This document shows, in pieces, positions 46,915 through 57,121 of a stretch of 64,000 bases of DNA. The stretch lies in NCBI GenBank assembly GCA_026397725.1, contig JAPLUI010000119.1, forward strand, positions 62,001-126,000. Reading direction: 5' to 3'. Below the pieces are notes generated by a model. That model had not been told where the DNA came from and made no database searches. It saw only the letters and a program-made list of their open reading frames with translations. A program made the translations under genes and the position numbers. This DNA is from Verrucomicrobiota bacterium. Lineage in GTDB: Bacteria > Verrucomicrobiota > Verrucomicrobiia > Verrucomicrobiales > Akkermansiaceae. How positions within the stretch are numbered: position 1 is the stretch's first letter; the number at the start of each line of letters is the position of its first letter.

Positions 46915-47729
46915 CTGATGCCGAAATGATGGAGGTTCACGATCCCGCCATGCAGCTTGCCCGCTTGCGGGCGATCATACATCGCCTGCGGGCACCGGGC
47001 GGCTGTCCATGGGATGCGGAGCAATCCCATGCCTCCCTCATTCCCAATCTCATCGAAGAAGCTTACGAGACGGTGGATACCATCCAGCGTGGCGACTTCA
47101 TGCACTTGAAGGAGGAACTCGGCGATGTGCTGCTGCAAGTGGTCCTCCACAGCGAGTTGGCGGAAGAGGCCGGACGCTTCAACCTCGATGAGGTGGCCCG
47201 CGAAATCAGTGACAAGCTGGTCCGGCGCCATCCGCATGTGTTCGGCGATAGCGCGGCGGCCACGTCCGATGCCGTGCTCACACAATGGGATCAAATCAAG
47301 CGCAAGGAAAAGGGCGACGGGGAAAAGCCCTATCTCCACGGCGTCGGCAAGGGCTTGCCGGCACTCTTGCGGGCGGTGAAATTCCAGAAAAAAGCGGCCA
47401 GGGTCGGTTTCGATTGGCCGGATGAAACGGGCGTGCTGGCCAAGCTCCGCGAGGAGCTTGCCGAACTCCAAAGTGCCATTGCGGCCGGGGATTCACGGGC
47501 GGTCGCCGAGGAGACCGGGGATCTGTTGTTTGCCATCGTCAATCTAACCCGCTTTCGCCGGCTCGACCCGGAGGTGGTGATGGCCGCCGCCAATGCCAAG
47601 TTCGAACAGCGCTTCGGAACCATGGAGCGCCTGCTCAAGAGCGCAGGCCTCAGCCTGGATGGAGCCACCCCGGAGCAAATGGAAGCCGCCTGGGAGCAAG
47701 CGAAAATCCTGCTCACGGAGTGGTTGTGA
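46911..47729 (+). CDS. mazG: Nucleoside triphosphate pyrophosphohydrolase MazG
   Basis: 272 residues. MazG hydrolyses NTPs and dNTPs to monophosphate and pyrophosphate, limiting (p)ppGpp-related stress and removing damaged nucleotides. The N-terminal domain has GGCPWDAEQSHASLIPNLIE and EEAYE, EELGDVLLQVV (the E-x2-D metal site). A second MazG half follows from about residue 165 (VGFDWPDETGVLAKLREELA, EETGDLLFAIVNL), as in the two-domain E. coli enzyme. It overlaps the rhomboid stop by ATGA and overlaps the convergent CAP-like gene by 17 bp at the 3' end. Confidence 0.95.
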   Translation: MTDAEMMEVHDPAMQLARLRAIIHRLRAPGGCPWDAEQSHASLIPNLIEEAYETVDTIQRGDFMHLKEELGDVLLQVVLHSELAEEAGRFNLDEVAREISDKLVRRHPHVFGDSAAATSDAVLTQWDQIKRKEKGDGEKPYLHGVGKGLPALLRAVKFQKKAARVGFDWPDETGVLAKLREELAELQSAIAAGDSRAVAEETGDLLFAIVNLTRFRRLDPEVVMAAANAKFEQRFGTMERLLKSAGLSLDGATPEQMEAAWEQAKILLTEWL

Positions 47730-50466
47730 CCTGCGTGCGGAGGAAGCCCTTTCCAATCAGGCCGCTCGAGGCATCCAGCTTGAAGGTGCGGTATTCATAG
47801 CCGGCGGGGGCCGCTGGCAACCCGCCCGTCACTGCGGGCACCACGGATACCGGGCTGGTGAAGCCGGGGTTGCTTTTGTCCATGCCTTGGACCGCGTAGG
47901 TGACTTCATCGCAGGTGGCCGCTGGCGAGGGCGCACCGGTGAAGGCCGGAGTTCCCACCCGCACGGCGATGGTGAGCAGGAGTTTCCTGGCGCCACTGCC
48001 CCCGGAGCCATCGTTGGTCAGAACGTAAACCTTGGCGCGGCCGCTTCCGCTGTTCGGATTGCCGCCAAGCGCAAACTCGACTGAATTGGCCTGGCCGTCG
48101 TGGTCGGGGTCCGCTGCGGAGCCCACGATCCCCGGGTCCGTGACACCGGGGAAATACGTGTTCATCCAGGTCTTGAATTCGGATTTCGTGAAACTGGCGC
48201 TGACCAGTTCGCTGTCGGTTTTGCCGGACTTGCACGCGTAGGCGGTGATCGTCAGGGTGGCGGAATCCGCCGGCACGGTGCCGACGCTGGCAGGGCTTGC
48301 GGCGGCCAGCTCGGTGCTGCCGGTGATGCGGTAGTGGATCGTCGAATTGCTTTCGCCGCTGATGGTGATGGCTTGCCCGGCGGCATAGGCCCCGCCTGGC
48401 GGGTTGAACACCGGGTAATCCGTGGGGTGCGCCTCGTTGAGGGTGAGTGACTTCATCGGCCCATACGGCATCCAGCGGTTGCCCAGTTTCGTCCGCATCC
48501 GCAAGCCCAGCTCCAGATTGTTAGACAACGGCATGCCCGCGCTCTGGCTGTTGAAGACAAAGCTGGTCGCGGTGGGGGCCAGATCGTTGGCTTTCTTCAA
48601 CTCCAGCCACTGGCAATTCGTCGTGCTGATGTCATCGATGAAAATGCCGGTGGGGAACAATCGGTAGTCATCGGTGCCGAGAACCTGATCTGCGAACAAT
48701 CCCGCAGTCGGTGAATAGACAAAATAGAACCGGAATCTGACTCGAATCGGAACTGAGGATTGGGCCAGCGGCCGGGAGTCGCTAAAGGCAGCGGCATCAA
48801 TGGCGTTATTGCCGATGATGGCATCCCCTTGTTGCGACCAGGTAACACCTCCATCATTGCTTGTTTCAACGACCAGTTTGGTGTCAGGCGACATCAGTCC
48901 ACGGCGGTAGTTGAAATTCAACTGAGAAGACCCGGTCGGCAAGATATCGCGGTCAAGCTCGAACGATTGTTCGGGTACCCCGTTGAGTCTCGGATCGTAC
49001 CACACCGGAAAGGTCAAGCGAAACGATTTGGAACCGGCAATGGGGACAAAATAGGGTGGCGGATAGCTCGAGAAATAGGCGGCTGATCTGAAGTCATAGC
49101 TTGAGGCGGTATTGGCGATCACCCTGGGTTCGGGCGAGTCCTCCGCCGTTTCCGCCCACGCGGTGGCAACCGGCTGGAAGCAGTTGACCTGGATGGCCTC
49201 GGCGTGGGAGGGCGGGATGAGTTGATAGGTTGCGGGCATGTAGGTGTGCGGGGTGCCGGGCCCGAACAAGGATTGGTCGGAGGTCAATTGGTTGGGATTG
49301 ATGAGCGTCACCGAATAGGAATACGAAGCCGGCACGCCCGCGCCGGTCATGGCGGCAACGGTCACGTTGAATTTGGTATCGGCGGACACTGCGGTGGCCG
49401 CCACCGCCACCGGCACACTCCACACGATCGCCGAATTGCCAAAGGCCCCGCCTCTTACGGTAACAGTCACCGGCACGCCGACCCCGGCTGCTGTCGTCAT
49501 TGCTACGGTGGCTGAAGCAAACCCGGCTCCCGGATAACTCAGCGACCAGTACCGGGAGTTCAAGGCGGCCGGCACATAGCCAGCCGGGGGATAGGCCACA
49601 AAGCGGGGCGCGACGGCGGCGTATTCAGTGGATTTCGGCACCGCATACAAGACGTTGCTGGGGGGGCGGGTCTGGCGGGTGATGGAATCGAACGCCCCCG
49701 GCGTGTCGCCGGTGGAAAAGTCAGTGGAGTACGGGTAAAGCGCCCAGCGGCGGTGGCCCACCTCGGCGTTCCAGGTCGAATCCGGGTTGAGCACGTTTTC
49801 CGCCATGTAAGCATCAACTGCGGCAGGGCCATAAAATCCGAATGCGAGATTGCCTTGATAATTGGCGTTCCACGCCGCAGTGGTCCAGGCGACGCAAGTG
49901 GCTTGCGGCGGGGTGTGGCTCATCGCGGCCCCGGGATTGTTGCCGGGGCCCATACCCGGATAGACCGTGCCGCCGACGCTAAAGCCATAGGTTCGGATGA
50001 TCATGTATGCCCCGCGCTGCGAAGCGTCGGTCTTGGTGGTGGTGGCGGAGAGTGGCGGCACGGATGCCGGATGGTAGAGATTCCTCGGATCCGTCGCATC
50101 GATCAACACGGTGGCCCCCGTGTTGAGCCGCACGAGCGCCGGCACGCTGCACAACGCACGGAAAAAATTCAGGCGCCGCTCAACATCAGCGACAAAGGCG
50201 GCGGACGTGGACCCCACGCCGCTGTCGTAGGGCGAAACTGCATCGTAATTGCCGGTCCAGGCGCAACGGTCCCAGTAGCCCTCGGAGGCCTGATACACGC
50301 CGTGCCAAAACGAGACCACGTCGTTGCGGTTGTTGGCATCCACCGTGAAATTGTAACTGCCCGCCGGATAGGTCCCCGGTGTCCAGGCCGGCAGCCAGCC
50401 GGGCAGACCGGCAAGTGCCACCGCGATTGGCATCGAAAAAGCGTGTGTGATGGACCTTCGATTCAT
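47713..50466 (-). CDS. Large secreted protein with a CAP/SCP-like domain
   Basis: 917 residues. A signal peptide (MNRRSITHAFSMPIAVALAG) is followed by a domain (about 90-270) with RRLNFFRALCSVPALVRLNT, AMSHTPPQATCVAW, NLAFGFYGPAAVDAYMAE and EVGHRRWALYP. The order of a helix rich in N/F/R, the SHTP segment and the GHRRWxLYP motif matches CAP (SCP/TAPS) family domains. The middle (270-700) is beta-rich with a FIDDIST segment. The C-terminus has a Ca-type motif DPDHDGQANSVEFALGGNP often found in secreted verrucomicrobial proteins and a last sandwich domain. It may bind lipid or act on extracellular polymer; the function is unknown. It is convergent with mazG. Confidence 0.7.
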   Translation of the reverse strand: MNRRSITHAFSMPIAVALAGLPGWLPAWTPGTYPAGSYNFTVDANNRNDVVSFWHGVYQASEGYWDRCAWTGNYDAVSPYDSGVGSTSAAFVADVERRLNFFRALCSVPALVRLNTGATVLIDATDPRNLYHPASVPPLSATTTKTDASQRGAYMIIRTYGFSVGGTVYPGMGPGNNPGAAMSHTPPQATCVAWTTAAWNANYQGNLAFGFYGPAAVDAYMAENVLNPDSTWNAEVGHRRWALYPYSTDFSTGDTPGAFDSITRQTRPPSNVLYAVPKSTEYAAVAPRFVAYPPAGYVPAALNSRYWSLSYPGAGFASATVAMTTAAGVGVPVTVTVRGGAFGNSAIVWSVPVAVAATAVSADTKFNVTVAAMTGAGVPASYSYSVTLINPNQLTSDQSLFGPGTPHTYMPATYQLIPPSHAEAIQVNCFQPVATAWAETAEDSPEPRVIANTASSYDFRSAAYFSSYPPPYFVPIAGSKSFRLTFPVWYDPRLNGVPEQSFELDRDILPTGSSQLNFNYRRGLMSPDTKLVVETSNDGGVTWSQQGDAIIGNNAIDAAAFSDSRPLAQSSVPIRVRFRFYFVYSPTAGLFADQVLGTDDYRLFPTGIFIDDISTTNCQWLELKKANDLAPTATSFVFNSQSAGMPLSNNLELGLRMRTKLGNRWMPYGPMKSLTLNEAHPTDYPVFNPPGGAYAAGQAITISGESNSTIHYRITGSTELAAASPASVGTVPADSATLTITAYACKSGKTDSELVSASFTKSEFKTWMNTYFPGVTDPGIVGSAADPDHDGQANSVEFALGGNPNSGSGRAKVYVLTNDGSGGSGARKLLLTIAVRVGTPAFTGAPSPAATCDEVTYAVQGMDKSNPGFTSPVSVVPAVTGGLPAAPAGYEYRTFKLDASSGLIGKGFLRTQVTTTP

Positions 50467-50745
50467 GCTGCACAGGTCAAATAGACCCCACCATGCGAAA
50501 GTAAAGACGTTTCTTAGGTTTTTTTTGCCGGCATGGTGGAAAACTCACATGCAGTGGAGAGTCAAGCACCCGTGAAATTATCAGATTTTCCGAAATCCAC
50601 ATTCGCCAGCATGAAATAATCGCCCAAAAATCCACGGTTTTGGTGAGGAAAATAGAGACTTCACGCATATTTATCAAAAAACCACCAAATTATTGTTGCC
50701 ATTGGCAGGAATCTAATGCACTTTGGCTCTCGAACCTCAATTTTC
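50467..50745. other. AT-rich divergent region upstream of ilvB
   Basis: About 280 bp with lower GC than its surroundings, between the divergent CAP-like gene and ilvB. No leader peptide rich in Ile/Val/Leu codons and no attenuator hairpin were recognised. Confidence 0.4.
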
Positions 50746-52473
50746 ATGAAAACGGAGCAAATGGATGGCGCACAGGCCCTCATCAAAACCCTCGCGGCCC
50801 TTGGCATCGAGTATATTTTCGGCTATTCCGGCGGCGCGGCGCTGCCCATCTTTGATGCGCTGGAAACGGTCAAGACCCCCATGAAATTCATCCTGTCACG
50901 CCATGAGCAAGGGGCGGTACACATGGCGGATGGTTATGGCCGGGCCACCGGCAGGCCCGCCGCCGTGCTGGTCACTTCCGGCCCGGGCGCTAGCAACACC
51001 GTTACCGGCCTGATGACCGCGCAGATGGATTCGGTGCCGATGCTGGTGATTTGCGGCCAACAGGTGACCTGGATGCTCGGCAAGGATGCCTTCCAAGAGG
51101 CCGACACCTTCGGCATCACCATGCCGGTGGTGAAGCACAACTATCTGGTCAAGCACACCAACGACCTGCCCCGCATCATCCGCGAAGCCCATCACATCGC
51201 CACCACCGGGCGGCCCGGCCCGGTTCTCATCGACGTGCCCAAGGACGTGTCGCAGGGGCCGTTCAGCGGCGATCTCGATCCGGCTCTCGACCTGCCTGGC
51301 TACACGCCAGAGCGGGCGTTTGACCTTGATCTGCGAGCGCTTGATGAAGCGGCGAAACTCATTTCCCACGCGAAGCGCCCGGTGATTCTGGCGGGTCAGG
51401 GCGCGATGATTGCCCGGGCGAGCCATGAGTTGATGGCATTTGCCGAGACCCTCGGCTGCCCGGTCACCAACACGTTGTTAGGCAAAGGCGTGTTTCCGGA
51501 GACGCACAAGCTGTCGCTGGGCATGATTGGCATGCACGGCACCGCCTACGCCAACAAGGCGATCTGCGAGGCGGATTTGATTTTCAACGTCGGCTCGCGC
51601 TTTGATGATCGGATCATTGGGAAAGCCAAGGAGTTCGGCAAGCACGCGCAGATCATCCACGTCGATATCGATCCGGCCGAGATGAACAAGATGATCCGCC
51701 CGCACCTTCAAATCGTGGGCGATGCCAAGGCCGTGCTCGGCGAGTTGAACCGGCGCATCGCCAGGCTGGAGACCGCTGGCTGGCTCGCCACGCTCGATGG
51801 TTACAAGAAAAAATACCCGCTCTGCTACAAGAAACAAGGCGGTCTGCGGATGCAACAGGTGATCCAGGAGTTTTACAAACAAACCAAGGGCAACGCGATC
51901 GTGGCCACCGATGTGGGGCAGCACCAAATGTGGGCCGCACAGTTTTTCCTCAGTGATCGGCCTCACGAATGGCTCTCTTCCGGCGGCGCGGGGACCATGG
52001 GCTTCGGCTTTCCGGCGGCGATCGGAGCACAGTTTGCCTGCCCGGACAAGACGGTCATTTCGTTCTCGGGTGACGGTGGTTTTCAAATGACCGCGCCCGA
52101 ACTCGCGACGGTTGCCTTGCACAAGCTGCCGGTCAAAATCGTGGTTCTCAACAACCATTACCTCGGCATGGTGCGCCAGTGGCAGGAGTTGTTCTTCGAC
52201 GACCGCAAGTCCGGCGTCGATCTGATCGGCAACCCGGATTTCTGCAAGCTGGCCGGCGCTTATGGTATCCCGAGCGTACACATCAAGCGCCCGGCCGACG
52301 TCACCCGCATGGTCAAGAAAGCGCTTGCCTACAGTGACGGCCCGCTCCTGATCCATGCCGAGTGCATCAAGACCGACAACGTCTTCCCGATGATCCCCGC
52401 CGGTGCCGCTCTCGAAGACATGCTCATCGAACCGCCAAAACACAAAATGGCCAAACCCAGCGGCTCCACCTGA
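50746..52473 (+). CDS. ilvB: Acetolactate synthase, large catalytic subunit
   Basis: 575 residues from the ATG at 50746 ([20 protein letters not shown]); a frame start at 50716 adds ten non-conserved residues. The enzyme joins two pyruvates, or pyruvate and 2-oxobutyrate, in the first committed step of Val/Leu/Ile synthesis, using thiamine diphosphate, FAD and Mg2+. Catalytic Glu54 lies in [20 protein letters not shown]. The ThDP-binding GDG motif (SGDGGFQMT, about 440) is followed by [16 protein letters not shown]. It is followed after 62 bp by the regulatory subunit, forming the usual ilvBH pair. Confidence 0.96.
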   Translation: MKTEQMDGAQALIKTLAALGIEYIFGYSGGAALPIFDALETVKTPMKFILSRHEQGAVHMADGYGRATGRPAAVLVTSGPGASNTVTGLMTAQMDSVPMLVICGQQVTWMLGKDAFQEADTFGITMPVVKHNYLVKHTNDLPRIIREAHHIATTGRPGPVLIDVPKDVSQGPFSGDLDPALDLPGYTPERAFDLDLRALDEAAKLISHAKRPVILAGQGAMIARASHELMAFAETLGCPVTNTLLGKGVFPETHKLSLGMIGMHGTAYANKAICEADLIFNVGSRFDDRIIGKAKEFGKHAQIIHVDIDPAEMNKMIRPHLQIVGDAKAVLGELNRRIARLETAGWLATLDGYKKKYPLCYKKQGGLRMQQVIQEFYKQTKGNAIVATDVGQHQMWAAQFFLSDRPHEWLSSGGAGTMGFGFPAAIGAQFACPDKTVISFSGDGGFQMTAPELATVALHKLPVKIVVLNNHYLGMVRQWQELFFDDRKSGVDLIGNPDFCKLAGAYGIPSVHIKRPADVTRMVKKALAYSDGPLLIHAECIKTDNVFPMIPAGAALEDMLIEPPKHKMAKPSGST

Positions 52474-52535
52474 TTGCCGCCCATCCGCCCATTCTCCCAT
52501 CCGCATCCCAGTCCAAAGTTCCACAGTCAAGTTCC

Positions 52536-53072
52536 ATGCCAACCATCATTACCACCGCTATTCCGGCTGATTCCTCGCCCAAGCAGGTGCCGCATTCGCT
52601 GTCGGTTTACGTCAACAACCGTCCCGGCGTGTTGATGCGGATTTGTCAGGTCTTCGCCCGCCGTGGCTTCAATATCGATTCGCTCGTGGTGTCCCAGAGC
52701 CGCGATGCCCGCTTCTCGCGCATCACCATCGGCATCACCGGTGATCCCGATGGCTTGGATCAGATCATCAAACAGGTTGCCAAGCTCATTGATGTCATCC
52801 ATTGCTCGGAACACACCCTGGACAACTCGGTGACCAAGGAAATGGTGCTCATCAAGATCCGCTGTTCCCCCAACGAACGCTCCCAAGCCCTGCAAATCAC
52901 CGAGCATTTCTCCGGCAAGACCGTCGATCTCACCCCGGTCTCGATGATTGTCATGATCACCGGCGACAGCCATAAGCTGGACTCCGCCATTGCGATGTTC
53001 TCGCAGTTTGAAATCATCGAAACCGTCCGCACCGGCAAGGTCGTCATGGCTCGCGGTGAACAGCCGACCTGA
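52536..53072 (+). CDS. ilvH: Acetolactate synthase, small regulatory subunit
   Basis: 178 residues from the ATG at 52536. An N-terminal ACT domain (about 20-95) reads HSLSVYVNNRPGVLMRICQV, FARRGFNIDSLVVSQS, with the valine-binding loop of IlvH/IlvN. A C-terminal ferredoxin-like domain follows (MVLIKIRCSPNERSQALQIT; MIVMITGDSHKLDSAI). It mediates feedback inhibition by valine and stimulates the large subunit. The first 20 residues are a non-conserved leader. A weak stem (CCCTTGG..CCAAGGG, 53115-53133) lies after the gene but lacks a T-run. Confidence 0.95.
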   Translation: MPTIITTAIPADSSPKQVPHSLSVYVNNRPGVLMRICQVFARRGFNIDSLVVSQSRDARFSRITIGITGDPDGLDQIIKQVAKLIDVIHCSEHTLDNSVTKEMVLIKIRCSPNERSQALQITEHFSGKTVDLTPVSMIVMITGDSHKLDSAIAMFSQFEIIETVRTGKVVMARGEQPT

Positions 53073-53245
53073 GGCCATCCGCAAGCGCTTTTGTTAGACC
53101 CATGGCTGAAGCTGCCCTTGGTGGCACCAAGGGAGCGTGGACTGCAGTCCTATAGGATCTACCACATTCGCCACAGGAAAATCAAAAAAATCCGCGGATT
53201 TTAGCGGCGGTGCCTCTCCCCAAGCGGGTGATTTTCGGGAAAATC

Positions 53246-54250
53246 TCACGGGTCCATTTTCGCGGCTTTGCGAGCCACTTTCCTGGCGGCCTGCTTGGTG
53301 CTTTTCCTGGCGGCCTGCTTGGCCACTTTGGTGGTGGTCGCCTTGGCCACTTGGGTGGTGGCCGCCTTGGCCACTTTGGTGGTGGTCGCCTTGGCCACTT
53401 GGGTGGCGGCCGTCTTGGCCACTTGGGTGGTGGCCCGCTGGGCGGGGTTGCGGAGCGGGGTTTGGGTTGCGGCCGGTCTTGCCCTGGTGGGTTTTCCAAC
53501 CGGGCTTGGGTTGTCAACGGTGGTGCCACTCAGGGCGGGGTCCAACTCGATGCCGAAGATGCCACCGATATCGTCGAGGGTCACTCCCGCAGCGCCAGCA
53601 TCGGCATGCGCGATGACGGCATCGCCGGCACCGGTGATCAATTCCAAGTGATCCACGCCGCGCAGCAAGAACAACAGTTCCGGATGGTCGTCGAGGCGCA
53701 CGCCGACGCCATAGACCGCCGCAGCGCAATGCTTGCAGATGCCGGCGTAGTCGGGACAGGAACACTCGAATGAGATATCCTTAGGCTCGGGAAAGAGCCC
53801 GCTGTCTTGCATGGTGACCGCCGCCATCACCGGCGGCGGCAGCTTGCCTTGAAGCAACCCGATGAGCGAGGTGATCTGGCCCGAACAGGTTCTCTTCAAG
53901 GTCTGCCAGCGGTCCTTTTTCAGAGGCTTGATCTTGATGCGCACGCGGTAAAGCGAGGAGCCGCTCACCAGGGCTTCGATCAGACCGTCAGTCACCTTCA
54001 GATCGATCACCGCACCATGCCGGAGGTAACTGCGGCCCCTGGGCAGCCGGTTCTCGTAATCCCGATACCGCTCCAGATTCTGGTTCCAGGATTTCCCCCA
54101 GAAGGTGGTGGTGAACTTGCTGCCAGTGACCAGCACCGGTTCGAGCTTGCCACCGTTTTTCTCCAGCTTCTTGGTTAGCTTTTCCGCATTGCGCCTTTTC
54201 TCCGCAACGGAAACATAGGGGGCGAATCCATAATAGTTGTAGCGACTCAT
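53246..54250 (-). CDS. SWIM zinc-finger protein with a histone-H1-like Lys/Ala/Thr tail
   Basis: 334 residues from the ATG at 54250 (MSRYNYYGFAPYVSVAEKRR). The N-terminal part (to 150) matches the conserved leader of bacterial SWIM proteins (FWGKSWNQNLERYRDYENRL, LPRGRSYLRHG). The SWIM finger is at about 160-180: FECSCPDYAGICKHCAAAVY, i.e. C-x-C-x(n)-C-x-H. The last 65 residues are repeats such as TTQVAKAATTKVAKATTT and KQAARKSTKQAARKVARKAA, strongly basic and of the histone H1 type, likely to bind DNA without sequence specificity. The gene starts 4 bp after the stop of the SNF2 gene, so the two form an operon. Confidence 0.88.
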   Translation of the reverse strand: MSRYNYYGFAPYVSVAEKRRNAEKLTKKLEKNGGKLEPVLVTGSKFTTTFWGKSWNQNLERYRDYENRLPRGRSYLRHGAVIDLKVTDGLIEALVSGSSLYRVRIKIKPLKKDRWQTLKRTCSGQITSLIGLLQGKLPPPVMAAVTMQDSGLFPEPKDISFECSCPDYAGICKHCAAAVYGVGVRLDDHPELLFLLRGVDHLELITGAGDAVIAHADAGAAGVTLDDIGGIFGIELDPALSGTTVDNPSPVGKPTRARPAATQTPLRNPAQRATTQVAKTAATQVAKATTTKVAKAATTQVAKATTTKVAKQAARKSTKQAARKVARKAAKMDP

Positions 54251-54254
54251 CGGC

Positions 54255-56945
54255 TTATTCGTTGGTGTTGATTTGGTTGAGGTCCAGCGAGACCAGGTGC
54301 AGCAGTTCGGCATCGCTCATTTCAGTCAAGGCGATTTCGCCGCCCTCGGCAAGCACGCCGTCAGCCACGCCGCGTTTTTCCTCGATCATGGCGTCGATTT
54401 TCTCCTCCAAGGTGCCGCGGCACACGAATTTGTGGACCAGCACGTTTTTTTTCTGGCCGATGCGGAAGGCGCGGTCGGTGGCCTGGTTTTCCACGGCGGG
54501 ATTCCACCAGCGATCGAAGTGAATGACGTGGGAGGCGGCCGTGAGGGTCAGGCCGGTGCCGCCGGCCTTGAGGGAGAGCAGGAAGAACGGCGGCCCGGAG
54601 TCGCGTTGGAACTCCTCGACCAGGGTGCGGCGTTGTTTGATGGGCGTCTGGCCGGTCAGCACCAGTCCGTCGCGCTTGAACACGCCCTTGAGATGCTGGC
54701 GCAGCGCGGGAATGAGCGCCGTGAACTGGGTGAACACCAGGATTTTTTCCTGGCGTTCCGCGATGGGCAGGCACAGCTCTTCCAGCCGGGTGAATTTCCC
54801 GCTATGCGACGGGTTGTAATGACCGTCCGCGCTGAATTGCGAGGGATGGTTGCAGATTTGTTTGAAATTCATCAGGGCGGCGAGGATGAGCCCGCGCTTC
54901 TTCATGCCATCGCTCGTTTTCAGTTGGGTGACCAGTTGCTCCACCACGCCCTGATAGAGCACGGCCTGTTGTTTGGTGAGTTGGCACCAGACGGTCATCT
55001 CGGTTTTGTCAGGCAAGTCACCGATGATGGATTTGTCCGTTTTCAAGCGGCGCAAGATATAGGGCCGCACCAGCCTGCGCAACGGCGCGTAATGGAACTC
55101 CGCTTGTTGGGACAGGCTTTTCACGAAGCGGCTGAAGGCAGCGCCGTTGCCCAGCAACCCGGCATTGATGAAATCAAAGAGCGACCACAAATCGCCAAGC
55201 CGGTTCTCCACCGGAGTGCCGGTCAGAACGAGGCGGGTTTTCGCGTTCACCTCCTTCACGGCCTGGGTTTGGGCCGCCGCCGGATTCTTGATTGCCTGGG
55301 CTTCGTCCAGGATCGCCATCCGCCATGGGTGGGCCTTGAGGACGGGCATGCGGGGCAGCATGCCATAGGTCGTGACGACCAGATCGGCCTTGGCCAGCGC
55401 GGTGGTTTTGCCTTTGGCCAGAGCCGTGAGCTTGGCGGGTTCGCCCCCTGCGGGATGGGCGATGAAAAGCTGCAAAGCGGGGGCGAATTTCGCGGCTTCG
55501 GCCTGCCAGTTGGCGAGCAGGGAGGCGGGCACGACCAACAAGGCCGGGCCGCCTGCCGGATGTTCCCGTTTCAAGTGCAACAACAGCGCCAGCACCTGAA
55601 TCGTCTTGCCCAAACCCATGTCGTCCGCCAGACAGGCACCCAGCCCGAGTCGGGTCATGAAATACAACCAAGCGACCCCCACCCGTTGATAGGGCCGCAG
55701 CTCGGCATGCAAATCGGGATGTTGGTTGATCGCGTCCAATTGCGCCGGGTCGCGCAAGCGGGTGAGCAAATCGGTGAGCCATGGTCCCGCCCGGATGCCG
55801 CTCCATTCCTGCGCCTCCAGCGTGAGCAACTTCGCCTCGCCGGGGTCGATGCCGGAGCCGGACAGCAAACGGAGGGCCTGCTGGAACGACACACCGTCGG
55901 CAAAGTGCATCGTTTGCGCATCCTGCCAATGCTTGAGCACCGCTTGGATTTTCTCGGCATCGGCCTCCACCCACTTGCCCTTCACCATCACCAGGCCTTG
56001 TGCGGTGCGCAGGGCCTCGAGTTCCTCACGCGAAAGCCGTTCGCCGTCCAGGGTCACCTCGATTTGAAAACTCAACAGGCTGTCAAGACCCAGCGCCGAC
56101 GGGCGCTCCCCACCCACCGTCACGCTCACCTGGGGCCGCGGCGGGGCTGCGGGCTGCCACCAATCCGGAATCCGCACCGCCAAGCCGCATTCCTCAAAGA
56201 CCCTCACCGCCTTCAGAAACTGCAAGGCCTCTGCAGGCCGCCATGCCTGCTGACGGTAAATGTCGCCACTTTCCACCTGCGCTGCCAGCCACGGACTCTT
56301 GCCCGCTGCCAGGCTCACCGGTTCTAACAACTGCAACAGGCTGGCGCGGTTTTGCGCCCCCGCATACTCCTTGATCGCCTGCTGCAACAGCACATGGCGG
56401 GCTTTGCCGTCCGGGGTCAGCCCGCTCGTGTAAGTCGCCAGAAACGCAAAGGGCCGCTCCGCATCGCGCTTGTTTTCCGCCATGTGAAAGGTGACGCGTC
56501 CCACCAAATGCCAATGCGGCAAGGTCTCCCGCAACCAGCCATCGGTGCCCTGGGGATGCCCGGCGATCTGCCGCGCGACCTCCGTCCCGAAGTCCTGCCA
56601 CAAGCCCTGCAGCACCGCGAGGGAAAGATACTCGCTGCCGCGCAACGGCGGACAGGTTTCCAGAAAGCGTGCCATTTCCGCGTCGCCGGGCGTGGCCATG
56701 GCATCACTCCGCCGATGACAGAATGCCGTCAGCCACAGCCCCGCAAACTCCCGCCAATAGACTGCGGGTGCGGGAAGGTCGGAGCCTGACGCCAGGGCTG
56801 CCAGCCACCGCAGCACCGCCCCATTCCCCTGCTCACAGGCTTGGCGGGCGGCGGCCTCGTGCGTCTTGGCAAAACAAAAAACCTCCTCCGCCCAATCATC
56901 GATGAGCAGATTCCCTTCCGGGGATAGGGCGAGAGAGACTGGCAT
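54255..56945 (-). CDS. SNF2-family DEAD/DEAH-box ATPase (helicase-like)
   Basis: 896 residues. The N-terminal 400 residues are a bacterial-type SNF2-associated region. The ATPase core has a Walker A in LADDMGLGKTIQVLALLL (about 438), the DEAQ box in LDEAQAIKNPAAAQ (about 548), VLTGTPVENRLGDLWSLFDF, and the C-terminal helicase lobe with VLVFTQFTALIPALRQHLKG, LTLTAASHVIHFDRWWNPA and DRAFRIGQKKNV. Bacterial SNF2 proteins are ATP-driven DNA translocases with transcription or DNA-repair links. A SWIM protein follows directly, as in many bacteria where the pair is conserved. The start at 56945 is the first in-frame ATG. Confidence 0.93.
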   Translation of the reverse strand: MPVSLALSPEGNLLIDDWAEEVFCFAKTHEAAARQACEQGNGAVLRWLAALASGSDLPAPAVYWREFAGLWLTAFCHRRSDAMATPGDAEMARFLETCPPLRGSEYLSLAVLQGLWQDFGTEVARQIAGHPQGTDGWLRETLPHWHLVGRVTFHMAENKRDAERPFAFLATYTSGLTPDGKARHVLLQQAIKEYAGAQNRASLLQLLEPVSLAAGKSPWLAAQVESGDIYRQQAWRPAEALQFLKAVRVFEECGLAVRIPDWWQPAAPPRPQVSVTVGGERPSALGLDSLLSFQIEVTLDGERLSREELEALRTAQGLVMVKGKWVEADAEKIQAVLKHWQDAQTMHFADGVSFQQALRLLSGSGIDPGEAKLLTLEAQEWSGIRAGPWLTDLLTRLRDPAQLDAINQHPDLHAELRPYQRVGVAWLYFMTRLGLGACLADDMGLGKTIQVLALLLHLKREHPAGGPALLVVPASLLANWQAEAAKFAPALQLFIAHPAGGEPAKLTALAKGKTTALAKADLVVTTYGMLPRMPVLKAHPWRMAILDEAQAIKNPAAAQTQAVKEVNAKTRLVLTGTPVENRLGDLWSLFDFINAGLLGNGAAFSRFVKSLSQQAEFHYAPLRRLVRPYILRRLKTDKSIIGDLPDKTEMTVWCQLTKQQAVLYQGVVEQLVTQLKTSDGMKKRGLILAALMNFKQICNHPSQFSADGHYNPSHSGKFTRLEELCLPIAERQEKILVFTQFTALIPALRQHLKGVFKRDGLVLTGQTPIKQRRTLVEEFQRDSGPPFFLLSLKAGGTGLTLTAASHVIHFDRWWNPAVENQATDRAFRIGQKKNVLVHKFVCRGTLEEKIDAMIEEKRGVADGVLAEGGEIALTEMSDAELLHLVSLDLNQINTNE

Positions 56946-57121
56946 GCTGGCGAGGTGCCGAACGACGGCAATGCATCTGGCAATTTCAGGTTACCATTTC
57001 GCTTCGGTTGATCCGAATGAACACAAACCGACCAAGGCTCCAATGCGTGAGAACCTTGCTTGGAGCAACCAAGCCCCACCCGCAACCTCAAGCGTGGCAG
57101 CTCGAGGCCGGGGCCCGGAGC

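Noticed and set aside
53115..53133. Intrinsic terminator after ilvH
   Set aside because: A 7-bp stem is present but no T-run follows.
53137..53616. Trp/Pro-rich repeat protein on the plus strand
   Set aside because: The repeats are the complement of the Lys/Ala/Thr tail of the SWIM protein.
54273..56327. 684-codon plus-strand frame
   Set aside because: Antisense to the SNF2 ATPase, which has all helicase motifs.
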